Shown: one piece after another, positions 1 through 6,668 of the stretch
How the letters are laid out: every line of letters begins with the position of its first letter
How positions within the stretch are numbered: the stretch's first letter is position 1
Assembly: GCF_001429065.1 (NCBI RefSeq)
Contig: NZ_LMIB01000015.1
Location: 24,905 to 88,904 of the forward strand
Origin: Sphingomonas sp. Root710
GTDB taxonomy: Bacteria > Pseudomonadota > Alphaproteobacteria > Sphingomonadales > Sphingomonadaceae
Reading direction: 5' to 3'
DNA length: 64,000 nt
Translations under genes and position numbers: made by a program
Notes under the pieces: model-generated
What the model was told of the DNA's origin: nothing
What the model saw: the letters and a program-made list of their open reading frames with translations, nothing else
The model's database searches: none

Positions 1-474
1 CAGCCGCTGCTTCACGACGGCCGCGGTCGTCATGAAGGTGGCGGCGACGGTCTCGATGTCGGTACCCTGGGTCACCAGTTGCTGCATCGCGCGGAATTGG
101 TCGAGCGGATGCAGGGTTTCGCGGTGGACGTTCTCGGCGAGCGAGTCCTCCTCGGCCGAGATCTGGTCATCGTCGCGCACGATGCACGGCACGGGCTCAG
201 TCTTCGCCATGCGGCGCTGCTTCACCAGCTTTTCGAGCGCGCGGAAGCGACGGCCGCCGGCGGGCACCTCGAACAGGCCGGTCTCCTGGCCTTCGGCATC
301 GTGCTGGGCGCGGACGGTCAGGCTCTGTAGGAGGCCGCGGCGGGCGATGTCGGCGGCGAGCGCATCGATCGAGACGCCGGCCTTCACGCGCCGGACATTG
401 GCCTGGCTCAGCACCAGTTGATTGAACGGGATGTCCCGCGAACCGCTGAGGACGATCTTCATATGCTTGGTCAT
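1..474 (-). CDS. ParB/RepB/Spo0J-like nuclease-domain protein (partial, N-terminal 158 residues)
   Basis: The reading frame starts at ATG 474 and runs open off the left edge, so the C-terminus is missing. The visible part is a ParB N-terminal domain: the box VPAGGRRFRALEKL (about residues 67-80) and the motif DSLAENVHRETLHPLDQFRAM (about 112-132) are the classical ParB box I and box II regions, followed by the start of a helix-turn-helix. Proteins of this type on plasmids and integrative elements bind DNA and may act in partition or as regulators. It follows DUF932 and DUF2958 genes on the same strand, so it probably belongs to the mobile element and not to the chromosomal parAB pair. GGAG lies 7 nt before the ATG and sits inside a leader hairpin. 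Family call is firm; role is inferred. Confidence 0.85.
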   Translation of the reverse strand, partial: MTKHMKIVLSGSRDIPFNQLVLSQANVRRVKAGVSIDALAADIARRGLLQSLTVRAQHDAEGQETGLFEVPAGGRRFRALEKLVKQRRMAKTEPVPCIVRDDDQISAEEDSLAENVHRETLHPLDQFRAMQQLVTQGTDIETVAATFMTTAAVVKQRL

Positions 475-580
475 GGGTCTTCTCCATGACGGGCGGCCGG
501 GAGACTCTCTCTCGACCCTCAACCCGTCATGGAGCCGGCGCAGCCCTCTCCCTCTAGGAGGGTGAGAGCCGCGCCGACGT
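475..580 (-). promoter_or_regulatory. Structured 5' leader of the ParB-like gene (Shine-Dalgarno-sequestering hairpin)
   Basis: Seen directly: a perfect 12-bp inverted repeat, 482-493 with 523-534. Read on the minus strand, its 3' arm ends in GGAG, 7 nt before the ATG, and its 5' arm starts with CTCC, so the hairpin hides the ribosome binding site. The 29-nt apical part contains GAGAGAGAG followed by a CTC-rich stretch that can form a small inner stem. Two nt upstream is a second long imperfect hairpin (537-575). The same two-stem layout and much of the same sequence recurs before the DUF932 gene. Interpreted as a cis-acting RNA controlling translation; the ligand or trigger is unknown. Confidence 0.65.
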
Positions 581-596
581 CCCGGGATTTGCGCGC

Positions 597-1001
597 CTAA
601 TCCGGAGGTAGATCACCAGGCGGTGACCGCCGGAACAGGGTTTCGGTCCAGAGGATCGAACCTGTTCGGCGGGACAATGTAGCCCAGACCGAGAGCGGCA
701 CGTTCGACGTGAACGCGGTGTCGATCTCGATGCTCATGCCAAACGGTAGCCGGATCGCGGAGAGTTCGCCGAGCGACCATGGACCGATCTCCGGGCAGCC
801 AAAGCCCAGATCCGCAAGTCCCCAGAGCACATCGCCGTCAGCGGCGAGTTCAGTGGCAAGCCAGGTCTGGCCCCCAAGCGGATTGAAGAACTTGACCACG
901 GGCGGCGGGTCCGGCTCGGACCTGTCGGCTTGCGCGGCTGCGCGCCGATTGATGTCGTTCGCCCGCAGCGCGTAGCGAATGGTTTGAGGGAGCTCGATCA
1001 T
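597..1001 (-). CDS. DUF2958 domain-containing protein
   Basis: A 134-residue protein of unknown function. The central part (PPPVVKFFNPLGGQTWLATEL, then LWGLADLGFGCPEIGPWSLGEL and LPFGMSIEIDTAF) matches the recurring pattern of DUF2958, a small domain found almost only on plasmids, integrative elements and prophages, often beside DUF932, ParB-like and antirestriction genes. AAAGGAG stands 7 nt before ATG 1001, and the gene lies 36 nt downstream of the DUF932 stop, so the two are probably cotranscribed. Unlike its two neighbours it has no leader hairpin. No catalytic residues can be assigned. Confidence 0.75.
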   Translation of the reverse strand: MIELPQTIRYALRANDINRRAAAQADRSEPDPPPVVKFFNPLGGQTWLATELAADGDVLWGLADLGFGCPEIGPWSLGELSAIRLPFGMSIEIDTAFTSNVPLSVWATLSRRTGSILWTETLFRRSPPGDLPPD

Positions 1002-1037
1002 GGATCGCTCCTTTCGGTAGAGGTGGTGCGGGTGCCG

Positions 1038-2234
1038 TCAGACAGCGGCGAGCAGCTTGGCGGCTTTGCCCTCAAGCTCGAGGCGGGTGTCCTGATGGGG
1101 CTTGTCGCGTGCGACCGCGGTGATGCCCTGGACGAAATCGAAGATCGACGCAGGGGGATGGCCTTCCTCGTCGAGCACGGTGGCGATGATCCGGTCGGTG
1201 TCGCCCTTGGAGAAGCCGCGTTTGCGCAGGAAGGACTGACGGTCCTCGTCGGTGCGAGCGACCAAGCGTTCGCGCGCGGCCTTGATGCCCGCCATGAACG
1301 GCACCGGCGAAGAGGTCGCGAAGTTCTCCAGCGCGGGCGCCGCTTCATGAGCGAAACGGTTAGCGGCGAACTTGCTGTGCCGGATGCTGATCTCCTCGAA
1401 GCCTTCAGCGCCCCAGATGTTGCGGTTCATGCAGACCGCGCGCAGGTAGAAGGACGCGATGCCGAGCGTCTTGGAGCCCACCTCGCTGTTCCACGCGTAG
1501 AAGCCGCGAAAGAAGAGGTCTGGATCGCCGTTCGGCAGGCGGCCGGCCTCGATCGGATGAGCATCGTCGACCAAGAACAGGAAGACGTCCCGGTCGCTCG
1601 CATAGAGCGTGGTCGTATCCTCGGTCACCTCGACAAACGGGTTGTGGGTCATGGTCGACCAGTCGAGCAGGCCGGGGACTTTCCAGCGCGTGTCGCCGGT
1701 GCCGTCGCCCGCGATCTTCATGACCGCCGCGACCAGTTCATGGTCCCAGATGCGGCCATAGTCGGGGCCGGTCACGGCACGCAGCTCGACCCGCCCATCG
1801 TCGGTCTCAAGGGTTTTCATCAACTCGGCACGGTGCGACAGCAAACCGTGCTGCATGTTGATCGCGGCGAGCGGCGCGGGCAGCTGCCGGAGGTAGCTCG
1901 CTGGTGCACCGACCAGGCTGGAAAGCTGGCCGAACGACCAATGGGTCGGCATGACCGGCTCATCGCGTCCGGGCACGAGGAGTGCCAGGCGCTCGGCGTC
2001 GTCGCGACTCGCCTCGACCCGGACATCGCGGGTCTCAATAGTGCGGGCGGTAGCGCGCTCGGCGCGGGATTTCACCGCGGCGTGAAGCGAGGATAGGGAC
2101 AGGAAGCGCTCATCGTCTGGGCGCGAGAACCATTCGGATGAGACGCGGCCGATGCGTTGACCGCGTGCGATGTCAACCTTGTAGCCAGCCGAGACCGGCC
2201 GGGACGTATCGGATTGCGTGAGGATCGTCGCCAT
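1038..2234 (-). CDS. DUF932 domain-containing protein (phage/plasmid-like)
   Basis: A 398-residue cytoplasmic protein with no signal peptide or membrane segment. The order of conserved stretches (WSFGQLSSLVGAPASYLRQLP near 115, then YGRIWDHELVAAV, a DRDVFLFLVD segment, the FYAWNSEVGSKTLGIASFYLRAVCMNRNIWG region and a charged helical C-terminus) is that of DUF932, a family carried by conjugative elements, plasmids and phages. Its biochemical role is not established. ATG 2234 is chosen because GGAG lies 7 nt upstream, within the leader hairpin. It heads a minus-strand group with DUF2958 and the ParB-like gene and diverges from the AlpA gene. Confidence 0.8.
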   Translation of the reverse strand: MATILTQSDTSRPVSAGYKVDIARGQRIGRVSSEWFSRPDDERFLSLSSLHAAVKSRAERATARTIETRDVRVEASRDDAERLALLVPGRDEPVMPTHWSFGQLSSLVGAPASYLRQLPAPLAAINMQHGLLSHRAELMKTLETDDGRVELRAVTGPDYGRIWDHELVAAVMKIAGDGTGDTRWKVPGLLDWSTMTHNPFVEVTEDTTTLYASDRDVFLFLVDDAHPIEAGRLPNGDPDLFFRGFYAWNSEVGSKTLGIASFYLRAVCMNRNIWGAEGFEEISIRHSKFAANRFAHEAAPALENFATSSPVPFMAGIKAARERLVARTDEDRQSFLRKRGFSKGDTDRIIATVLDEEGHPPASIFDFVQGITAVARDKPHQDTRLELEGKAAKLLAAV

Positions 2235-2320
2235 GGGATTTCTCCGCGACGGGCGCCGAGAGCCTCTCTCTCAGCCCTTACCCGTCACGGAATTCCGGCT
2301 TTTCTCTTACTCTCAGCCGG
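2235..2320 (-). promoter_or_regulatory. Structured 5' leader of the DUF932 gene, twin of the ParB-like leader
   Basis: Inverted repeat 2243-2253 with 2281-2291 forms an 11-bp stem with one G-U pair. Its 3' arm (minus strand) ends in GCGGA and continues into the GGAG that lies 7 nt before ATG 2234. The apical segment again holds GAGAGAGAG followed by a pyrimidine arm (CTCTC) that can close an inner stem. A second hairpin (arms 2295-2300 and 2315-2320) sits 3 nt upstream. Compared with the ParB-like leader, the fourth base pair of the main stem is G-C here and A-U there, a compensatory change that supports a conserved RNA fold. Function is inferred as translational control. Confidence 0.65.
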
Positions 2321-2543
2321 GGCGTTGCGGGGGCGGAGCCTCCCGTAGAAGGGGTTCGGCGCGACCTCGGGCGCGACGATAGGGGAAGGCTTTCCCCATC
2401 TGGCATCCTTATCCTGCCAATTCGCGTGGATGGAAATTGACCCGTTCGACGTCGATTGTCGCCGTTCGTTGGCGATTGAGGGCAGCAGTCTTTTCCATCC
2501 GCAGATTCAGTACCAAGAAGCGGGTCGTAAGGAGGCACTGTTC
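2321..2543. promoter_or_regulatory. Divergent control region between the DUF932 and AlpA genes
   Basis: This is the rest of a 309-nt gap between two divergent genes. It contains an imperfect dyad at 2378-2400 (GGGGAA facing TTCCCC, flanked by GAT and ATC) and TGGCA/TGCCA arms at about 2401-2419, either of which could be an operator for the AlpA-like protein. A TTGACC hexamer at 2437-2442 points toward AlpA but has no convincing -10 partner. No protein-coding frame in it looks real. Confidence 0.35.
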
Positions 2544-2816
2544 ATGACAGCGAACCCAATCGATCTTCCGAGAACTATTCGACGGCATGAACTGCGACAG
2601 ATTGTGCCTCTCGCCGACAGCACGATCTACGAGATGGAACAGAGGGGAGAATTTCCACGGCGCTATGCGCTTTCATCGCGCTGCGTGGTCTGGGATCTCG
2701 CGGAGGTTGAAGCTTGGCTCGCCGAGCGGCGAGCCAAGCCAGTTCAACGAGCTCCCTTTCCCGATGTCGCTCTCCGGAAAGCGAGGCCCGTCAAAGCGAA
2801 GGATCGAGGACGTTGA
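2544..2816 (+). CDS. AlpA-family phage/element regulator (MerR-like winged HTH)
   Basis: A 90-residue protein. Residues 8-70 fit the AlpA pattern: a HELRQIVPLADSTIYEMEQRGEFPRRY helix-turn-helix and wing, then the VVWDLAEVEAWLAER segment; the tail is basic. AlpA proteins are excisionases or activators of integrase genes in P4-like elements. The ATG at 2544 is preferred over upstream starts because TAAGGAGG precedes it by 8 nt. It is convergent with the integrase, and the 3' ends overlap by 26 bp, so each gene lies partly within the antisense of the other. Likely partner of the recombinase in excision (inference). Confidence 0.85.
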   Translation: MTANPIDLPRTIRRHELRQIVPLADSTIYEMEQRGEFPRRYALSSRCVVWDLAEVEAWLAERRAKPVQRAPFPDVALRKARPVKAKDRGR

Positions 2817-4047
2817 AGGCGGAGTTCGGAGGCATAATCGTCGGTATGCGCTTTTGACCTTCTACCCAAGCGTCGATCATATCGGCCCACTCCTGCAACA
2901 TGTGACGGCGCTGCGGCTCATATTCTGCTTTGTTGTAGACGCCCCGTGACGACTTACCGTCTTCATGGGCGAGGCACTTTTCGATCCAGTCCCGGTTGAA
3001 TCCTGATTCGTTGAGCAATGTGGACCCCGTTCGACGAAGGTCGTGCACGGTGAACGGGTCGAGCGGCAATCGGTCAAGCCTGGCCTGCTCGACCACGGCA
3101 TAGGTCACACGGTTGAAGGTCGCTCGCGACATCGGCGCATCTGCATCATAGCGGGAGGGCAGCAGATAACGGGAGTTGCCGGCACAGGTCTTCAGTGCGA
3201 CCATGATGTCGAGTGCCTGCCGCGAGAGGTAGACGTTGTGCGCCTTAGATCGCTTCATGCGCTCCTTCGGTATGCTCCAGACCGCATTCTCGAAGTCAAT
3301 CTCGTCCCAAGTCGCGTCCTGTAGCTCGCTCTTTCGTACCAGAGTCAGAAGGAACAACCGCATCCCGAGGCGGATTGTTGGAAGCGTAGCGACCTTCTCC
3401 AAACTTCTCAGCATCACGCGAATTTCAGACGGCGTTAGCGACCGATCGCGAGCGACGAATGTCGCGATAGAGGCAGGTCCCACCTCTTCAGCGGGGTTGG
3501 CAACCTTTTCGCCGTGAAGGATCGCAAAGCCGTAGATTTGCTTGACGATGTCGCGGACGTGAATCGCCGTAGCCGGTGCACCCCGATCGACAATTTTGCC
3601 GCATAGGGCGCGAAGGTCGTTAGGCTGCACCTCTCTGAGCAGCCGCTTGTTCCAGTGCGGCAGGAGGTCCCGCTCAAAGATCGCGCGACGCATCGACCGG
3701 GTGCTGTCGGCCATTGGCGCCTTGGCAAGCCAGCTCTCGCCGAATTCGCCGAAGCTTCTGGCCTCTCGAAGCCGCCGCTTCTCGCGCTGCTTTTCCTGGG
3801 CGGGAGAACGTCCCTCGTTCAGAACCCGGCGTGCATCAATGCACTTCTCTCGGGCAAGGGCCAGCGACAGCGCTGCCGGCCCATAGCGACCGAGGTGTAA
3901 GGTCTCCCGCCGGCCGTGGAGGCGATAGTCGAGCCTAAACGTGATCGTGCCGGAGGGCGCGACGTGGGCATACATCCCGTCGCGATCAGTCACTTTGTAA
4001 GGCTTTGCACGTGGCTTACAGGCGCGCAGCGCCGCATCCGTCAGCAT
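2791..4047 (-). CDS. Tyrosine-type site-specific recombinase (P4-family integrase with DUF4102 arm-binding domain)
   Basis: 418 residues. The N-terminus (LTDAALRACKPRAKPYKVTDRDGMY and the LDYRLHGRRETLHLGRYG strand) is the DUF4102 arm-type DNA-binding domain. A core-binding domain follows at about 90-190, and then the catalytic domain. Expected catalytic residues are present: Arg in LVRKSEL, Lys in the beta-hairpin MKRSKAHNVYLS, His-x-x-Arg in HDLRRTGS, His in CLAHEDG, and the nucleophile Tyr371 in VYNKAEY. Length is usual for this family, so it appears intact. AAAGGAG is 5-8 nt before ATG 4047. The gene starts 286 nt from the 3' end of guaA, the classical position of an integrase next to its attachment site. 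Confidence 0.93.
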   Translation of the reverse strand: MLTDAALRACKPRAKPYKVTDRDGMYAHVAPSGTITFRLDYRLHGRRETLHLGRYGPAALSLALAREKCIDARRVLNEGRSPAQEKQREKRRLREARSFGEFGESWLAKAPMADSTRSMRRAIFERDLLPHWNKRLLREVQPNDLRALCGKIVDRGAPATAIHVRDIVKQIYGFAILHGEKVANPAEEVGPASIATFVARDRSLTPSEIRVMLRSLEKVATLPTIRLGMRLFLLTLVRKSELQDATWDEIDFENAVWSIPKERMKRSKAHNVYLSRQALDIMVALKTCAGNSRYLLPSRYDADAPMSRATFNRVTYAVVEQARLDRLPLDPFTVHDLRRTGSTLLNESGFNRDWIEKCLAHEDGKSSRGVYNKAEYEPQRRHMLQEWADMIDAWVEGQKRIPTIMPPNSAFNVLDPSL

Positions 4048-4061
4048 AACGGTCTCCTTTG

Positions 4062-4167
4062 AATACCGTCAGGCTGGTTCGGCGCCACCACCACCAAATT
4101 TTTCGGCTAAACTCAATGTTTTAGTCCGAAAAAATACCGTCAACCGCTTGACTGAGGGTGACGGTAT
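4062..4167. repeat. Short repeats upstream of the integrase (candidate arm-type sites)
   Basis: The 9-mer ATACCGTCA occurs at 4063-4071 and 4134-4142 in direct orientation, and as TGACGGTAT at 4159-4167 in inverted orientation. Between the first two lies an imperfect dyad, TTTTTCGGCTAAA (4099-4111) facing TTTAGTCCGAAAAA (4120-4133), with an 8-nt loop and one unpaired base. Short repeats near an integrase start are typical of arm-type binding sites or of a repressor operator over the int promoter. Which of these applies cannot be decided from sequence. Confidence 0.5.
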
Positions 4168-4333
4168 GTCGTCTCGCGAAGATACGCAACCGCGCGTGGA
4201 CCGTCGATTGTGCTACCAATCGCGATCTATGCGGGCCGATCGTCTCCGATAGACTTCGAACAAATTATATTGATAATTCAGTGCGTTGCTGGGTGCAATT
4301 GAGCGGTTCTGGATATCGCCGGTATGCTCTGAA
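4168..4333. other. Non-coding stretch between the integrase control region and the guaA 3' end
   Basis: 166 nt containing an AT-rich patch (about 4258-4283), unusual for this genome. No credible gene, tRNA or terminator was seen. It is the inner flank of the presumed element end. Confidence 0.4.
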
Positions 4334-4360
4334 TCATTCCCACTCGATCGTCCCGGGCGG
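4330..4360. other. Putative attachment-site half at the guaA 3' end
   Basis: The guaA 3' end is a documented insertion site for integrases of several genomic islands. Here a P4-type integrase starts 286 nt away and mobile-element genes follow it, so the crossover would lie in the last codons of guaA (the IEWE-stop end). The sequence is not repeated elsewhere in the window, as expected if the other attachment half lies beyond position 1. Exact core borders cannot be defined here. Confidence 0.4.
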
Positions 4361-5932
4361 CTTCGACGTGAAGTCGTAGGTGACCCGGTTGATGCCCTGC
4401 ACCTCGTTGACGATCCGGGTGGCGACGCGGCTCAGGAAGGCGGGGTCGAAGGGGTAGACGTCGGCGGTCATGCCGTCGGTCGAGGTAACGGCGCGCAGCG
4501 CACAAACGCTGTCATAGGTGCGGCCGTCGCCCATCACGCCGACGGTACGCACCGGCAACAGCACGGCGAAGGCCTGCCAGATCGCATCGTAAAGTCCCGC
4601 GCGACGGATCTCATCGAGATAGACGGCATCGGCCTTGCGCAGGATATCGCAGCGCTCCTTGGTGACCTCGCCCGGGATCCGGATCGCGAGGCCCGGCCCC
4701 GGGAAGGGGTGGCGGCCGACGAAGATATCAGGCAGGCCGAGTTCACGGCCGAGCGCACGGACCTCGTCCTTGAACAGTTCGCGCAGCGGCTCGACCAGCT
4801 TCATGTTCATCCGCTCGGGCAGGCCACCGACATTGTGGTGGCTCTTGATCGTGACCGAAGGGCCGCCGGTGAAGCTGACGCTCTCGATCACGTCGGGATA
4901 GAGCGTGCCCTGTGCCAGGAAGTCGGCGCCGCCGATCTTCTTCGCCTCGGCCTCGAACACCTCGATGAAGGTCTTGCCGATGAACTTGCGCTTGGCCTCG
5001 GGATCGGTGAGGCCCTTCAGGCCGCTGAGGAACAGCGTCTCGGCGTTCACATGGACCAGCGGGATGCCGTAATGTTCGCGGAACAGGCTGACCACCTGAT
5101 CGGCCTCGCCCATCCGCATCAGGCCATGATCGACGAACACGCAGGTCAGCTGGTCGCCGATTGCTTCGTGGATCAGCACCGCCGCGACCGCGCTGTCGAC
5201 GCCGCCGGACAGGCCGCAGATCACCCGGCCATCGCCGACCTGCTTGCGGATTTCAGCGATCTTGGTCGCGCGGAATTCGGCCATCGTCCAGTCGCCGGCC
5301 AGCCCGCAGACATGGCGGACGAAGTTGGCGATCAGCTTGCCGCCATCGGGGGTGTGGACCACCTCGGGATGGAACTGAACGCCATAGAAGCGACGCTTCT
5401 CGTCCGAGGTCACCGCAAAGGGCGCGCCTTCCGACACCGCGATCGGCGAAAAGCCTTCGGGCAGGGCATCGACTTTGTCGCCATGGCTCATCCAGACCTG
5501 GTGGCTCTCGCCTTCCTTCCATAAGCCGTCGAACAGCGCCGAACGATCCTTGATCTCGATGAAGGCGCGGCCGAACTCGCGGCTGTCATGGCCCGGCGTG
5601 ACCGAACCGCCGAGCTGCTGGCACATCGTCTGCTGGCCATAGCAGATGCCCAGGATCGGCACGCCCGCCTCGAAGAAGCGCTGCGGCGCCCGCGGACTGC
5701 CGATATCGGTGACCGAGGCGGGGCCACCGCCGAGGATGATGCCCTTGGGCTGCAGCCTGTCGAAGGCCGCGTCGGCCGCGTTGAAGGGCGCGATTTCGCT
5801 GTAGACGCCCGCCTCGCGAACCCGTCTCGCGATGAGCTGGGTCACCTGACTGCCGAAATCGACGATCAGGATCGTTTCCTGCGGCTGGCTGCTGGGCTTC
5901 GGGGCGGCGGTGGCGGGAAGCTGGGCTGTCAT
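4334..5932 (-). CDS. guaA: GMP synthase (glutamine-hydrolysing)
   Basis: 532 residues. It converts XMP to GMP with glutamine and ATP, the last step of guanine nucleotide synthesis. The N-terminal class-I amidotransferase domain has the nucleophile Cys97 in GICYGQQT and the His-Glu pair in [11 protein letters not shown]. The ATP pyrophosphatase domain carries the P-loop [10 protein letters not shown], and the C-terminal dimerisation domain has [12 protein letters not shown] and ends in IEWE. About 18 extra residues precede the usual start. The frame is intact up to its stop, so insertion of the neighbouring element did not damage the enzyme. Confidence 0.97.
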   Translation of the reverse strand: MTAQLPATAAPKPSSQPQETILIVDFGSQVTQLIARRVREAGVYSEIAPFNAADAAFDRLQPKGIILGGGPASVTDIGSPRAPQRFFEAGVPILGICYGQQTMCQQLGGSVTPGHDSREFGRAFIEIKDRSALFDGLWKEGESHQVWMSHGDKVDALPEGFSPIAVSEGAPFAVTSDEKRRFYGVQFHPEVVHTPDGGKLIANFVRHVCGLAGDWTMAEFRATKIAEIRKQVGDGRVICGLSGGVDSAVAAVLIHEAIGDQLTCVFVDHGLMRMGEADQVVSLFREHYGIPLVHVNAETLFLSGLKGLTDPEAKRKFIGKTFIEVFEAEAKKIGGADFLAQGTLYPDVIESVSFTGGPSVTIKSHHNVGGLPERMNMKLVEPLRELFKDEVRALGRELGLPDIFVGRHPFPGPGLAIRIPGEVTKERCDILRKADAVYLDEIRRAGLYDAIWQAFAVLLPVRTVGVMGDGRTYDSVCALRAVTSTDGMTADVYPFDPAFLSRVATRIVNEVQGINRVTYDFTSKPPGTIEWE

Positions 5933-5996
5933 GGGGAGCCGATAATGGCGGACGGCCCCGCTGTCCAGCGAGTCGCCATGATTATCGTGCAGACGC

Positions 5997-6027
5997 GAAA
6001 AGACCCGCTCTCGATGAGGAGAGCGGG
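5997..6027 (-). terminator. Intrinsic terminator downstream of the small secreted-protein gene
   Basis: A perfect 9-bp stem (6004-6012 with 6019-6027, 6-nt loop) is followed on the minus strand by TCTTTT. It lies 24 nt past the stop of the 6052-6531 gene and upstream of guaA, so it separates the two transcripts. Confidence 0.8.
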
Positions 6028-6051
6028 CCTCCGCTTAGTCCTTGATTTAGC

Positions 6052-6531
6052 TTAGCGCGCGGCGAGACGATCGCCGAGGTCGACCATCTCGATCTGCCCC
6101 TCGCGCACCGCGCAGCGGAAGGCGCGATCGCCGCGATCGCCGCGAACGACGCCTTCGACGCGCCAGCCATCCGGGCCGTCGCGGCCAACCGAGTCGACCG
6201 TCGAGACGGGGCCGCGCGCCATATTCTCCACCGCGGTCGAACACATCGACGCAACTTCGCGGGCGTCCTCGCCATCCTGGCGGAGGTCGTCGCGCTGATC
6301 GTCGCTGCGACGCGAGGCGATGCCGCCGTCGCTATTCTTCTTGGACGCATTGGCGACCGCGAAGATTCCGCCCGCGATCACGCCGCCGAGCAGGATATTG
6401 CCGAAGGTGTCGCCACCGCCATGATGACGATGATGGCCGTAGCCGCCCCAATAGGGCCGCGCCGCCGCGGGCGATGCCGCCGCCGCAACAAGGGCCAGTG
6501 CCGTTGCCGAACCGATGAGTGCCTTGATCAT
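6052..6531 (-). CDS. Hypothetical secreted/envelope protein, Gly-His-rich near the N-terminus
   Basis: 159 residues, no family recognised. A signal peptide is clear (MIKALIGSATALALVAAAAS, cleavage after PAAA). Then comes a Gly/His/Tyr patch (YWGGYGHHRHHGGGD) that could bind metal, a short hydrophobic glycine-rich segment (NILLGGVIAGGIFAVA), a charged stretch rich in Asp and Arg, and a C-terminal globular part with two Cys that could form a disulfide in the periplasm. It has its own terminator. Such small Gly-zipper-like secreted proteins are common in sphingomonads; function unknown. Confidence 0.7.
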   Translation of the reverse strand: MIKALIGSATALALVAAAASPAAARPYWGGYGHHRHHGGGDTFGNILLGGVIAGGIFAVANASKKNSDGGIASRRSDDQRDDLRQDGEDAREVASMCSTAVENMARGPVSTVDSVGRDGPDGWRVEGVVRGDRGDRAFRCAVREGQIEMVDLGDRLAAR

Positions 6532-6668
6532 CTCGATGCCCCGCTACCTGAATACACAAACCATGATGGCAACAGCGATTAGCCGCCACATGCTTGCGAC
6601 AAGCTGAATGCATAGCGTCAATTCGCCGTCCCCACCGCGCACTTGTGAACGTCCGGGCGGGGAAACTG

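Noticed and set aside
500-520. GAGAGAGAG tracts as a simple microsatellite
   Set aside because: The tract occurs inside a matched structural context in two leaders, with complementary arms, so a simple repeat does not explain the shared flanks.
930-2096. 388-codon plus-strand frame opposite the DUF932 gene
   Set aside because: DUF932 on the minus strand has recognisable family blocks and a ribosome site; the plus frame has none.
4330-4360. A second att copy inside the window
   Set aside because: The guaA 3'-end sequence was not found again between 1 and 4300, so no complete attL/attR pair can be stated.
4158-4379. 73-codon plus-strand frame between the integrase and guaA
   Set aside because: No Shine-Dalgarno, no homology pattern, and it runs into the guaA 3' end.
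4286-5524. Long plus-strand open frame opposite guaA (412 codons)
   Set aside because: It is antisense to a full-length GMP synthase with intact active-site motifs; such long mirror frames are a by-product of high GC. The same applies to the frames opposite the S9 peptidase (6594-8852), gdhA, tuf and fusA.
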